From assembly GCA_017459865.1 (NCBI GenBank), contig JAFUCD010000029.1, forward strand, positions 1 to 64,000: a DNA stretch of 64,000 nt, in the 5' to 3' direction. Position numbers and translations under genes: made by a program. The stretch comes from Oscillospiraceae bacterium (lineage in GTDB: Bacteria > Bacillota_A > Clostridia > Oscillospirales > Oscillospiraceae). This document shows, in pieces, positions 40,974 to 50,252 of this stretch (position 1 is its first letter; every line of letters starts with the position of its first letter). The notes under the pieces were generated by a model that was not told where the DNA came from, made no database searches, and saw only the letters and a list, made by a program, of their open reading frames with translations.

Positions 40974-42170
40974 ATGAAAATCACATTGATCGGCGCGGGC
41001 TGCGGCTCGGCTTCTCTGACAGAGGAGGCACGGCTGGCGCTCCGGGAAACGCAGCTCGTTCTTGGCGCAAGGCGTCTGCTGGATGCGCTTTCCGACGTCT
41101 GTCCGCCGGATGTACCACGCATTACCGCCGTTGCCTCCGGGGAGATCATCAGCCAGCTTGAAGCCCACACGGAATGTGCTGATGCGTGCGTTCTCTTGAG
41201 CGGAGACAGCGGGTTTTACTCCGGAGCGGGAAAGCTCCTGCCGCTGCTGAGCGCGCATGACGTGCGGGTGCTGCCCGGCATATCGAGCGTGCAGATGCTT
41301 GCCGCCCGACTCGGCAGACCGTGGCAGGACTGGAAGCTTTGCTCGGCCCACGGCGTCGATTGCGACGTGCTCGCCGCAGTATGCGCCGGGAAACCGACCT
41401 TTTTTCTCACTAGCGGGAGCGCAGCCCCGGCGGAGGTCTGCCGCACCCTCACGCAGGCGGGGCTGGGCGAGCTGACTGTCACAGTCGCTGAGGCGCTGGG
41501 CAGCGCAGACGAGCGGATCCTCTCCGCGCCCGCCGAATCGCTGACAGAGCGCAGCTTTTCTGCCCTGAACGTCGTACTCACCGAGGCCGCGCCCCGTTTT
41601 GTCGCTCACGCTCCCGGACTGCCGGACGCGCTGTTCAGGCGTGTCGAGCGCGTGCCCATGACGAAGCAGGAGGTGCGCGCAGCGGTGATCTCCAAGCTCG
41701 GCGTGACGCCCGAGGACGTATGCTGGGACATCGGCGCGGGAACGGGCAGCGTCAGTGTGGAGCTGGCACTGCACGCGCGTGCCGTGTGGGCAGTCGAGCG
41801 CGACGCCGCTGCTCTGGACGCTGCGGAAGCAAATCGAAAACAATTCGGTGCGTGGAATCTGCGCATCGTTCCCGGGGAGGCACCGGAGGCGCTTGCCGCT
41901 CTCCCCTCCCCGGACAAGGTGTTCATTGGCGGGACCGGGGGAAAGATGCGACCGGTGCTGCGCGCCATCCACGCAACGAACGCGCAGGCGCGCATCTGCA
42001 TCTCGGCCATCACGCTGGAGAGTCTCCAACAATCTGTTTCAGAGCTGGAGGCATTGGGTTATGAGACGGAGGTCACACAGATCGCTGTCAGTCGGAGCCG
42101 GAGGGTCGGCGAAAGCCATATGATGCTTGCACAGAATCCGGTCTATCTGATCGTGGGGAACCCGGTATGA
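40974..42170 (+). CDS. cbiET: fused CbiE-CbiT cobalt-precorrin-6/7 methyltransferase and decarboxylase
   Basis: 398 residues. Residues 1-205 are CbiE (ITLIGAGCGSASLTEEARLA, LLSGDSGFYSGAGKLLPLL, C5 methylation). Residues about 210-398 are CbiT (MTKQEVRAAVISKLGVTPED, SAM motif WDIGAGTGSVSVELAL, C15 methylation and C12 decarboxylation). The fusion equals CobL of aerobic organisms. Six bases after cobM; overlaps cbiA by four bases. Confidence 0.95.
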   Translation: MKITLIGAGCGSASLTEEARLALRETQLVLGARRLLDALSDVCPPDVPRITAVASGEIISQLEAHTECADACVLLSGDSGFYSGAGKLLPLLSAHDVRVLPGISSVQMLAARLGRPWQDWKLCSAHGVDCDVLAAVCAGKPTFFLTSGSAAPAEVCRTLTQAGLGELTVTVAEALGSADERILSAPAESLTERSFSALNVVLTEAAPRFVAHAPGLPDALFRRVERVPMTKQEVRAAVISKLGVTPEDVCWDIGAGTGSVSVELALHARAVWAVERDAAALDAAEANRKQFGAWNLRIVPGEAPEALAALPSPDKVFIGGTGGKMRPVLRAIHATNAQARICISAITLESLQQSVSELEALGYETEVTQIAVSRSRRVGESHMMLAQNPVYLIVGNPV

Positions 42171-43492
42171 AGCGGATCATGCTTTCAGCCATGCACAGCG
42201 GCGCGGGGAAAACGATAGCCGTCTGTGCCCTGCTCGCGGCGCTGAAGCGCCGGAGCATGGATGTCCGCGCGTTCAAATGCGGGCCGGATTATATCGACCC
42301 CATGTTCCACACCCGTGTGCTCGGCATCCCCAGCCGAAACCTTGATCTGTTTTTGCAGGGAGAGGACGGCGTGAAACGGTCGCTTGCAGCCTGCACGGGC
42401 GAGATCGCCGTGCTCGAGGGTGCAATGGGCTACTACGACGGCATCGCCGGGACGGAGCAGGCCAGCGCTTGGGCGGTCGCAAAGGCGACCCGCACGCCCG
42501 TGATCCTCGTCCTTCGTCCGAAGGGGGTCGGGATCAGTCTCGCGGCGCAGATCCGCGGTATGGTGGAGTTTCGCCCGGAGAGCGGCATCGTCGGTCTTCT
42601 GCTCACTGATTGCACGGAACGGCTGGCGGCGTATCTGACGCCGATCTTGCAGCGCGAGACCGGGCTGCCGGTATTGGGCTATCTTCCGCCGATAGAGCAG
42701 GCGCGGATCGAGAGCCGCCATCTCGGGCTGCTGACGCCCGAGGAGATCACGGAACTGTCGGCGCGCTTCGACGCCATTGCGGCGCAGATGGAGCAGACGG
42801 TGGATCTGGATCGTCTGCTCTCCTTGGCTGCTGATGATGCAGGTTCTACAAGAAAATTCACAGACCGGAACAGCGTCTGCCGGATCGCCGTGGCGCGCGA
42901 CGAGGCCTTTTGTTTTTACTATGAAGACAGTCTCGACGCTCTGCGTACAAACGGTGCGGAGCTGGTCTTTTTCAGTCCGATCCGAGATCAGACGCTGCCG
43001 GAGGACATTGACGGATTATATCTCGGCGGCGGATACCCGGAGCTCTATGCCGAGGCGCTTGCCGATAACCATACGATGCGCGAGGCCGTTCGCGAGGCCG
43101 TTCTAAGCGGTCTTCCGACGGTTGCGGAATGCGGCGGCTTTTTATACCTGCAAACAACTCTGGAGGATCCCGAGGGTCAAGCGCACCCCATGTGCGGCGT
43201 GTTTCCGGGAGCGGGTGTGCGCACCGGACGGCTTCAGAGATTCGGATACGCGCGGGTGAAGGCGGAATCTGATTCGATGCTGTTCCGTAGAGGCGAGGAA
43301 ATCCCCGTCCACGAGTTCCACTACTGGGACTGCACGCAAAACGGCACGGATCTGTCTGTGGAAAAGCCGGACGGAAGGGTCTGGCGGTGCGGCCATGTCT
43401 CCGACACCATCTACGCCGCTTTCCCGCACCTGCATCTCGGCGGGGCGATCCCGCTGGCGGAACGCTTTGTAAAGGCGTGTGAACGAAAATGA
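42167..43492 (+). CDS. cbiA: cobyrinate a,c-diamide synthase
   Basis: 441 residues. P-loop MHSGAGKTIAVCALLAAL at the start, and a C-terminal class I amidotransferase domain with nucleophile Cys in TVAECGGFLYLQ and DGLYLGGGYPELYAE before it. Amidates the a and c carboxylates of cobyrinate with glutamine and ATP. ATGA overlaps on both sides. Confidence 0.95.
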   Translation: MKRIMLSAMHSGAGKTIAVCALLAALKRRSMDVRAFKCGPDYIDPMFHTRVLGIPSRNLDLFLQGEDGVKRSLAACTGEIAVLEGAMGYYDGIAGTEQASAWAVAKATRTPVILVLRPKGVGISLAAQIRGMVEFRPESGIVGLLLTDCTERLAAYLTPILQRETGLPVLGYLPPIEQARIESRHLGLLTPEEITELSARFDAIAAQMEQTVDLDRLLSLAADDAGSTRKFTDRNSVCRIAVARDEAFCFYYEDSLDALRTNGAELVFFSPIRDQTLPEDIDGLYLGGGYPELYAEALADNHTMREAVREAVLSGLPTVAECGGFLYLQTTLEDPEGQAHPMCGVFPGAGVRTGRLQRFGYARVKAESDSMLFRRGEEIPVHEFHYWDCTQNGTDLSVEKPDGRVWRCGHVSDTIYAAFPHLHLGGAIPLAERFVKACERK

Positions 43493-44547
43493 CTGAACTG
43501 AACCCTTGGATCTCAAGAATCTCGCCGCCCAACGCGTCGGCTGCCCAAGCGGCACGGGCACGGTGGGACGCCATCGCAAAGCCGCTGGGAAGTCTCGGCC
43601 TTTTGGAGGACGCGATCACGCAGATCGCCGCTCTGACGGGATCTGCGGAGGTCTGTCTCAAGCCGAGGACGCTTCTGGTGTTTTGCGCGGACAACGGCGT
43701 CGTGGCGCAGGGAGTCACACAATGCGGGAGCGACGTGACCGCCTCGGTCGCGCAGGCGCTTGCAGAGGGCCGCAGCACCGTGAACGCCATGGCGCGCATC
43801 GCAGGGTGCGATGTATGCGCCGTGGACGTCGGGATCTTGGACGGCACGCCCCCGCATGTGATGAATCGCCGCGTGCGAAACGGCACGGAGGACATCGCGA
43901 CAGGTCCTGCCATGTCTCGCCGTGACTGTCTCGCCGCCATACACACTGGCGCGATGCTCGCCGAGGAACAGGCACAAAGAGGTGTAAAGCTCCTTGCTGT
44001 GGGCGAGATGGGAATCGGAAACACCACCACCGCAGCTGCCGTTGCCTCCGTGCTGCTGGACCGCCCGCCGGAAGAAATTGTCGGGCGCGGCGCGGGTCTT
44101 TCTGACGCTGGTCTTTCCCGCAAGCGAGAAGCGGTCCAGACCGCGCTTGCGATCAACCATCCTGACCCCTCGGACGTCGTGGACGTGCTCACGAAAGTGG
44201 GCGGGCTGGATCTCGCCGCCATGTGCGGCGCGTTTCTCGGCGCGGCCGCCTGTAGGCTCCCGGTCCTGATCGACGGCATGATCAGTGCCGCGGCAGCGCT
44301 CTGCGCAGTGCGGCTCTGTCCGGGTGCGAATAGCGCGATGCTTGCCAGTCACGTCTCCGCCGAGCCCGCGTCCGTGGCGATCCTGCAGGCGCTCGGAAAG
44401 CGCCCCTTGATCACGGCGAAGATGCGTCTCGGCGAGGGCGGCGGCGCGGTCTCTGCGATGCCGCTGCTGGACATTGCGCTGGAGGTTTACAACAGCGGCC
44501 AGACCTTTGACCGGCTCGGCATCGAATCCTACACAAAACAGAGTTGA
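43489..44547 (+). CDS. cobT: nicotinate-nucleotide:dimethylbenzimidazole phosphoribosyltransferase
   Basis: 352 residues. KPLGSLGLLEDAITQIAALT, FCADNGVVAQGVTQ and LAVGEMGIGNTTTAAAVASV, ending with the general-base Glu in MRLGEGGGAVSA, are CobT landmarks. It activates the lower-ligand base as its alpha-ribotide. No bza or bluB gene for making DMB is in the window, so the base may be taken up or be another benzimidazole, purine or phenol. Confidence 0.95.
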   Translation: MTELNPWISRISPPNASAAQAARARWDAIAKPLGSLGLLEDAITQIAALTGSAEVCLKPRTLLVFCADNGVVAQGVTQCGSDVTASVAQALAEGRSTVNAMARIAGCDVCAVDVGILDGTPPHVMNRRVRNGTEDIATGPAMSRRDCLAAIHTGAMLAEEQAQRGVKLLAVGEMGIGNTTTAAAVASVLLDRPPEEIVGRGAGLSDAGLSRKREAVQTALAINHPDPSDVVDVLTKVGGLDLAAMCGAFLGAAACRLPVLIDGMISAAAALCAVRLCPGANSAMLASHVSAEPASVAILQALGKRPLITAKMRLGEGGGAVSAMPLLDIALEVYNSGQTFDRLGIESYTKQS

Positions 44548-44554
44548 CAAAGCT

Positions 44555-45070
44555 ATGCTTACCTTGATCATCGGCGGCGCCGCCAGCGGCAAGAGCGCTT
44601 TGGCGGAGCGCGTTGCGCAGGCGCTGCCCGGAAATAAGATCTATCTCGCCACTATGGACGCCCGTGACCCGGAGAGTCTGAAACGGATCGAACGCCACCG
44701 CCAACTGCGTGCCGGGAAGGGCTTTCAAACCGTAGAGCAGCCGCGCGCGCTGGAACGAGTGACGCTGCCGGAAGAGGCTAACGTGCTGCTGGAGGATCTG
44801 TCGAATCTTTTGGCAAATGAGATGTTCTCTCCCTCCGGCGGGGGTGCTGCGGCAGCGCTTTCCGGCATTGAAGCCCTGCGGCGTCAATGCAGCCACCTCA
44901 CCGTAGTGACGAACGAGATCTTCTCCGGCGGCAGCGACTATGCAGGCGACACACTTCATTATCTCGCGGAGCTTGCGTGGCTGAACCGTACGATCGCATC
45001 TTATGCCGATACAGTGGCAGAGGTCGTGTGCGGTCTGCCGAATGTCCTGAAAGGAGCGCTGCCATGGTAG
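44555..45070 (+). CDS. cobU: adenosylcobinamide kinase / GDP-cobinamide guanylyltransferase
   Basis: 171 residues. P-loop IIGGAASGKSALAERVAQ, then YLATMDARDPESLKRIERHR with the guanylylated His, and late VTNEIFSGG and VVCGLPNVLKG. It phosphorylates adenosylcobinamide and adds GMP. The final motifs differ slightly from classical CobU (NEIFSGG rather than NEVGxGIVP). The ATG at 44555 starts the family N-terminus; cobS overlaps its end by 7 bases. Confidence 0.92.
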   Translation: MLTLIIGGAASGKSALAERVAQALPGNKIYLATMDARDPESLKRIERHRQLRAGKGFQTVEQPRALERVTLPEEANVLLEDLSNLLANEMFSPSGGGAAAALSGIEALRRQCSHLTVVTNEIFSGGSDYAGDTLHYLAELAWLNRTIASYADTVAEVVCGLPNVLKGALPW

Positions 45071-45825
45071 TGCTGGAAACGATCATCGTGGCTTTTTCCA
45101 TGTTCTCGGCGCTGCCGATGCCGCAGATCGAATGGACAAGCAAAAATATGCGCTACAGCCTCCTTGCCTTCCCGCTCGTCGGCTTGGCGGTCGGCGGCGT
45201 GTGCTGGCTCTGGACGTTCCTGTGCGGTCTGCTGGGCTTGCCCGCGATCCTGCGCGGTGCGGGGATGTGCGTGCTGCCGGTGCTGCTCACAGGCGGCATC
45301 CATCTGGACGGTTACGCTGACACCTGGGACGCGCTGGCGAGCCATGCAGCGCCCGAAAAAAAGCGGCAGATCCTGCACGATCCGCATTTGGGCGCTTTCG
45401 CCGCGATCCATCTGTGCGTCTATTTTGTGATCAGCCTCGCGCTGTGGACGGCGCTGCCGGTTTTTCGCGGGTGGAGCGTTCTGTGCATCTTCTGCCTGTC
45501 CCGCGCGCTTTCGGCGCTGGCACTGACCATGTTCCCCCTTGCGGAGGGAAGCGGGCTTGCCCGCAGCTTTGCCGAGGCGGCGGACCGGAAACGCGTGCGC
45601 GGGGTGCTGCTGGTTTACACCGCGCTGCTCTGCCTCGCGTTGGTACTGCTTGGAGACGTGCTGTCAGTTCTCGCAGCAGCGGTCGTGTTCCTTGCTTCTC
45701 GGCATATCACACGCAAACAGTTTGAAGGGCTCTCCGGGGATCTCTCCGGCTGGTTTTTACAGACTGCGGAGCTCTGGATGCTCGGGGCGCTGTGCCTCAC
45801 GGAATATTTGGAGAAGCTGTTATGA
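45064..45825 (+). CDS. cobS: adenosylcobinamide-GDP ribazoletransferase
   Basis: 253 residues, polytopic membrane protein. LTGGIHLDGYADTWDALASH contains the metal-binding Asp motif of CobS; TMFPLAEGSGLARSF is also typical. It joins adenosylcobinamide-GDP and alpha-ribazole (phosphate). aaaggag before the ATG at 45064. It overlaps both neighbours, consistent with a membrane-associated assembly complex with CbiB. Confidence 0.93.
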   Translation: MVVLETIIVAFSMFSALPMPQIEWTSKNMRYSLLAFPLVGLAVGGVCWLWTFLCGLLGLPAILRGAGMCVLPVLLTGGIHLDGYADTWDALASHAAPEKKRQILHDPHLGAFAAIHLCVYFVISLALWTALPVFRGWSVLCIFCLSRALSALALTMFPLAEGSGLARSFAEAADRKRVRGVLLVYTALLCLALVLLGDVLSVLAAAVVFLASRHITRKQFEGLSGDLSGWFLQTAELWMLGALCLTEYLEKLL

Positions 45826-46166
45826 TTTTGATCACCGGCCCGCTCTATGGTGGGAAACGCGCTTACATCCTCGACGCGATGGGGCTGTCTGAAGAAGAAC
45901 TTTCCAGGCGGGCTGTCTGGGACGTGCAGGAGCGCGTTGACGACGTAGCGCCCGAGGCGCTGGCAGACGCCCTGTCCTCACATGACATCGTGATCATCAC
46001 GGAGGTCGGCGGCGGTGTTGTGCCCACAGATCCGCGGCAACGCGCCCGTCGAGAGGCTGCGGGGAGACTTGCGTGCCTGCTGGCCGCACGGGCGGACACC
46101 GTGATCCGCGTCTGCTGCGGTCTGCCGCAGCTGTTGAAGGGAGACTGGCCATGCGCATCCTTCTGA
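45822..46166 (+). CDS. mini CobU-like P-loop protein (114 aa)
   Basis: 114 residues starting MILITGPLYGGKRAYILDAM (P-loop) and ending with IITEVGGGVVPTDPRQRARR and VIRVCCGLPQLLKGD, the closing motifs of CobU (NEVGxGIVP...R and V..GxP). The middle of CobU, including the nucleotide-carrying His loop, is missing. Compared with the 171-residue CobU at 44555, it keeps exactly the classical C-terminal motif which that protein has lost. It may be a kinase-only partner or a regulatory subunit. ATGA overlap with cobS; 16-base overlap with cobC. Confidence 0.7.
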   Translation: MILITGPLYGGKRAYILDAMGLSEEELSRRAVWDVQERVDDVAPEALADALSSHDIVIITEVGGGVVPTDPRQRARREAAGRLACLLAARADTVIRVCCGLPQLLKGDWPCASF

Positions 46167-46729
46167 TCCGCCATGGGATGACGCTGCTCGGGGAGCAGAA
46201 GCGCTATCAGGGCAGCACGGACACGCCACTGTCGGAAAGCGGGCGTGATGCCCTCCGACGCGTCGACGACGCAGATCATGTGTACCACTCCCCCCTGCTC
46301 CGTGCGTCGGAGACCGCGCAGATACTCTTTCCCCATGCCGGGAAAAGCGCCGTTTCGGATTTGCGGGAAATGCACTTCGGCGTCTTCGAAGGACGCGGCT
46401 GGTGGGAGATGGAGCAGGATCCGGATTACCGTCATTGGGTCGAGGGCGGATGTCTCGGGCAATGTCCGGGCGGCGAGGACAAAGCGGCATTTTCCGCGCG
46501 GACCTGTGCGGCGTTCGAGCGTATCGTGTTGCAGGCACAAGCCCGACAACAGCAAAAGATCGCCGTCGTTGCCCATGGCGGGACACAGATGGCGGTGCTG
46601 GAGCGCTGGGGCGAGCCGAAACAGGCGTATTTTCGCTGGCAGACCCCTTGCGGCGCCGGGTACGAGCTGGATGACCGCGACTGGCCGCATCGGCTTGAGA
46701 TCATACGAGAGGTTTGTTATACCGAATGA
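46151..46729 (+). CDS. cobC: alpha-ribazole phosphatase (histidine phosphatase family)
   Basis: 192 residues. LLIRHGMTLLGEQKRYQGST (catalytic His in RHG), VYHSPLLRASETAQILFP and VAVVAHGGTQMAVLERWG are histidine-phosphatase motifs. Within a cob operon it dephosphorylates alpha-ribazole-5'-phosphate or cobalamin-5'-phosphate. Starts within the mini-CobU gene, ends overlapping cbiB (ATGA). Confidence 0.9.
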   Translation: MRILLIRHGMTLLGEQKRYQGSTDTPLSESGRDALRRVDDADHVYHSPLLRASETAQILFPHAGKSAVSDLREMHFGVFEGRGWWEMEQDPDYRHWVEGGCLGQCPGGEDKAAFSARTCAAFERIVLQAQARQQQKIAVVAHGGTQMAVLERWGEPKQAYFRWQTPCGAGYELDDRDWPHRLEIIREVCYTE

Positions 46730-47691
46730 ATACTGCATCCGCCGCGCTCTGCGGCTATGGACTGGATCTTCTGCTGGGCGACCCGGCGGCGCTCACCCGT
46801 CTGCACCCGGTCGTACACATGGGGCGCGCCATTCGTTTCTTGGAACCCCGTCTCCGAAGCGCCTTTCCCAAAACGGAACGCGGAGAACTGGCAGCCGGAA
46901 CTGCATTGGCGCTTAGCATGCCGATCGGCACCTATTTGACCAGCCGTGGTCTATTGCGATTTGTGCGAAACCGTGCTCCGCTTGCAACCTTCGCGCTGGA
47001 AACTATTTGGAGCTGGCAGGTGCTTGCGGCGAAAAATCTGCGGGATGAAGCCGAGAACGTGCGCTCCAAGCTCGAGCACGATACCATCGAGTCTGCGCGC
47101 GAAGCCGTCGGACGAATCGTCGGCAGAGACACCGAAGACCTGTCCGCGCCGGAGATTGCCCGCGCCGCGGTGGAAACTGTGGCGGAAAACTTCTCTGACG
47201 GCGTCGTTGCGCCGATGTTCTATCTTGCGTTGGGCGGCGCGCCGCTTGCGCTGACTTACAAAGCGATCAACACCATGGACAGCATGGTCGGCTATAAAAA
47301 CAAGCAGTATCTTTTCTTCGGACGGGCGGGTGCGCGGCTGGATGACGCTGCAAATTATTTGCCCGCGCGGCTTTCTGCGCTGCTGCTGATCGCGTCTGCG
47401 GCGCTGACCGGCGCGGACGCCAAAAACGCATGGCGCATCTGGCGAAGAGACAGGCGCGCGCACGCGAGCCCGAATGCCGGGCAATGCGAAGCCGCGGCCG
47501 CCGGGGCGCTGCATCTCAGGCTGTGCGGCCCCGCGCGTTATTTCGGAGCCGTGTACGACAAGCCCTATATCGGGGATGACGATCGACCCATCTCCCTGGC
47601 AGACATCGACCGCATCTGCCGCTTGGAACATGTGGGAAGCGCGCTTGCGCTCGCGCTGCTGCTTATGGCACGGCGGCTCCTGTTACGGTGA
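46726..47691 (+). CDS. cbiB: adenosylcobinamide-phosphate synthase
   Basis: 321 residues, several membrane spans. GYGLDLLLGDPAALTRLHPV at the start, ETVAENFSDGVVAPMFYLAL and YKAINTMDSMVGYKNKQY are CbiB/CobD hallmarks. It attaches aminopropanol phosphate to adenosylcobyric acid. Cooperates with the threonine-phosphate decarboxylase encoded 7 bases downstream. Confidence 0.94.
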   Translation: MNTASAALCGYGLDLLLGDPAALTRLHPVVHMGRAIRFLEPRLRSAFPKTERGELAAGTALALSMPIGTYLTSRGLLRFVRNRAPLATFALETIWSWQVLAAKNLRDEAENVRSKLEHDTIESAREAVGRIVGRDTEDLSAPEIARAAVETVAENFSDGVVAPMFYLALGGAPLALTYKAINTMDSMVGYKNKQYLFFGRAGARLDDAANYLPARLSALLLIASAALTGADAKNAWRIWRRDRRAHASPNAGQCEAAAAGALHLRLCGPARYFGAVYDKPYIGDDDRPISLADIDRICRLEHVGSALALALLLMARRLLLR

Positions 47692-47698
47692 ATAAACT

Positions 47699-48748
47699 AT
47701 GAAGCAAAACCATGGCGGCGACTGGTTCGCCTATGAAACGGAATATGGCGCGCCGCCGCTGGATTTCTCGGCGAGCATCAGTCCGCTGGGTCTGCCGGAA
47801 GGCGCGCGCGCTGCCGCGATCGCGTCTTTAGAGCAGGCGGATCGCTACCCCGACCCCCAGTGTCGGGCGCTGCGCGCCGCACTCGCGGAACACCACGGCG
47901 TTCCGGCTGATCGGATCGTCTGCGGCGCCGGGGCGGCGGATCTGATCTATCGTCTTGTACACTCGCTGCGTCCCCGGCACGCGCTGATCCCGATCCCGAC
48001 CTTTACGGAATATGAACGCGCTCTCCGGGAAGCGGACTGCACGATCCGACACTTCCCACTCTCGGAAGCGGAGGATTTCAAGCTCCCGGATTCGTTTCCG
48101 GACGCGATCGTGTCCGGTACAGAGCTTGTGTACCTTTGTCAGCCGAACAATCCGACAGGATCGCTTGCAGATCTCGCACTCATGCGGCGCATTCTGCAGC
48201 GGTGTGCAGACATCGGCGCGGTGATGGTCGTGGACGAGTGCTTTCTGGATCTCACCGATGCGCCGGAGGCTTATACGATCACAAATGCGCTTGCGGACTT
48301 TAAGAATCTCGTAATCCTCAAGGCGTTTACGAAAACTTACGCCATGGCGGGGCTTCGACTGGGCTACGCGCTGTGCGGTGACGCGGTCCTCGCGCAGCGG
48401 CTGGACGCACAGGGGCAGCCGTGGGCGGTGTCCTCCCCTGCTGAGGCTGCCGGACGCGCGGCGCTTTCGGATCCAGATTATCTTTTGCGTCTGCGGGAGC
48501 TGATCCAGCACGAACGACCGCGCATGGAGCATGCCCTCACCGACATGGGATACAGGGTGCTGCATGGGAGCGCGAACTTTCTGCTGTTTTACAGCGCAGA
48601 CGAGGCACTCGGCTTAAAGCTGCGCGAACGCGGCATTCTGATCCGCGATTGTAGTGATTTTTCAGGACTCAAGGCAGGCTGGTATCGGATCGCGATTCGT
48701 ACAGCCGCGGAAAACGACGCCCTGCTTCGGGCGCTGCGGGAGGTGTGA
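47699..48748 (+). CDS. cobD: L-threonine-O-3-phosphate decarboxylase
   Basis: 349 residues, PLP fold type I. LDFSASISPLGLPEGARAA at the start, CQPNNPTGSLADL, and the cofactor Lys in LKAFTKTYAMAGLRLGYAL. Produces (R)-1-amino-2-propanol phosphate for CbiB. The relation to histidinol-phosphate aminotransferase is evident, but the operon decides the role. The start has no strong ribosome site and is probably coupled to cbiB. Confidence 0.93.
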   Translation: MKQNHGGDWFAYETEYGAPPLDFSASISPLGLPEGARAAAIASLEQADRYPDPQCRALRAALAEHHGVPADRIVCGAGAADLIYRLVHSLRPRHALIPIPTFTEYERALREADCTIRHFPLSEAEDFKLPDSFPDAIVSGTELVYLCQPNNPTGSLADLALMRRILQRCADIGAVMVVDECFLDLTDAPEAYTITNALADFKNLVILKAFTKTYAMAGLRLGYALCGDAVLAQRLDAQGQPWAVSSPAEAAGRAALSDPDYLLRLRELIQHERPRMEHALTDMGYRVLHGSANFLLFYSADEALGLKLRERGILIRDCSDFSGLKAGWYRIAIRTAAENDALLRALREV

Positions 48749-48752
48749 ACCA

Positions 48753-50252
48753 TTGGCAAAGTGCATCATGGTACAGGGCACCATGTCCGGCGCCGGAAAA
48801 AGTCTGCTGGTCACGGCCCTCTGCCGCATTTTTTTGCAGGACGGATACCGCGTCGCACCCTTTAAAAGCCAAAACATGGCGCTCAACAGCTATGTGACCC
48901 CGGACGGGCTAGAGCTGGGCCGCGCGCAGGCGGTGCAAGCGGAGGCCGCCGGGCTGGAGTGCGACGTGCGCATGAACCCCATTCTGCTCAAGCCCTCCAG
49001 CGACACCGGCAGCCAACTGATCATAAACGGCGAGGTGCGCGGGCATTACAGCGCGGCGGACTATTTCAAGATGAAAAAGGGGCTCATCCCGGAGATCCTC
49101 GCGGCATACAAGAGTCTCGCCGAAGAAAACGACATCATCGTGATCGAGGGCGCGGGCTCCCCCGCGGAGATCAACCTCCGGGAGGACGACATCGTGAACA
49201 TGGGGCTTGCCGAGCTGGTCGACGCGCCTGTGATCCTCGCCGGAGACATTGACCGTGGGGGCGTGTTCGCCCAGCTATACGGCACTATCGCGCTGCTGCG
49301 CCTGGAGGAACGTCGGCGCGTGATCGGAACCGTCATCAATAAGTTTCGCGGCGATCCCGCGCTGCTGGACTCCGGTCTGCGGCAGCTGGAGACGTTGACC
49401 GGCGTTCCGGTGCTCGGCGTTGTGCCGTATTTGCACGTGGACATTGACGACGAAGACAGTCTCTCCCCCAGACTGCGGCAGGATCGGGCCTCGCGCGCGC
49501 TGGACGTGGCGGTCGTGCGGCTGCCGCACATCTCGAATTTCACGGATTTTTCACCGCTGGAGGACCACCCCGCCATCGGTGAACGATATGTTTCCGATGT
49601 TGAAAAGCTTGGTACGCCGGATCTTCTGATCCTGCCAGGCAGCAAAAGCACAATGCAGGATCTGAGATGGCTGCATGAGACCGGACTGGCTGCGGCGATC
49701 CGATCCCTTGCAGCGGCAGATACGCCGATCATGGGGATCTGCGGCGGATTTCAAATGCTCGGAACGAAGCTGCGCGACCCCACGGGCGTGGAGTGTGCCG
49801 GGACAGCGGAGGGACTCAGTCTTCTCCCCTGCGAGACGGTCTTTTCCGGGGAAAAGCGCCGCACGCGCAGAGAGGCCGTGACGCTTGCAGCACCTTTTGC
49901 CGGGGCGCGGCTGGAGGGATATGAGATCCACAACGGACGCACAACGCTGCACGGCACGGAGCCCTTCTGCCGATTCTCGGACGGCGGCACGGACGGTGCG
50001 GTGCTGGGCAATGTCTTCGGCACCTATCTGCACGGACTATTTGACACCGGTGCATTGACCGCCGCGCTGGCGGACTGGCTGGCCGCGCGACGGGGCATCA
50101 CGATCCCGCACACGCAGCCGCAGCCGCGAGCAGCCTTTCGCCAGCGGCAGTATGACCTTCTGGCAGAGCAGGTGCGCAATAGTCTGGATGTGGATCGGAT
50201 CTACAAAGCGATGGAGGCGTATGACTATGATCACACACCGTCTGCCCGGTGA
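48753..50252 (+). CDS. cbiP: cobyric acid synthase
   Basis: 499 residues. IMVQGTMSGAGKSLLVTALC P-loop, FKSQNMALNSYVTPDGLELG, and the C-terminal triad-type amidotransferase with Cys in IMGICGGFQMLG. Amidates the b, d, e and g side chains. Start is TTG at 48753 (ggagg 9 bases upstream); the region upstream in the same frame overlaps cobD. Confidence 0.95.
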   Translation: MAKCIMVQGTMSGAGKSLLVTALCRIFLQDGYRVAPFKSQNMALNSYVTPDGLELGRAQAVQAEAAGLECDVRMNPILLKPSSDTGSQLIINGEVRGHYSAADYFKMKKGLIPEILAAYKSLAEENDIIVIEGAGSPAEINLREDDIVNMGLAELVDAPVILAGDIDRGGVFAQLYGTIALLRLEERRRVIGTVINKFRGDPALLDSGLRQLETLTGVPVLGVVPYLHVDIDDEDSLSPRLRQDRASRALDVAVVRLPHISNFTDFSPLEDHPAIGERYVSDVEKLGTPDLLILPGSKSTMQDLRWLHETGLAAAIRSLAAADTPIMGICGGFQMLGTKLRDPTGVECAGTAEGLSLLPCETVFSGEKRRTRREAVTLAAPFAGARLEGYEIHNGRTTLHGTEPFCRFSDGGTDGAVLGNVFGTYLHGLFDTGALTAALADWLAARRGITIPHTQPQPRAAFRQRQYDLLAEQVRNSLDVDRIYKAMEAYDYDHTPSAR

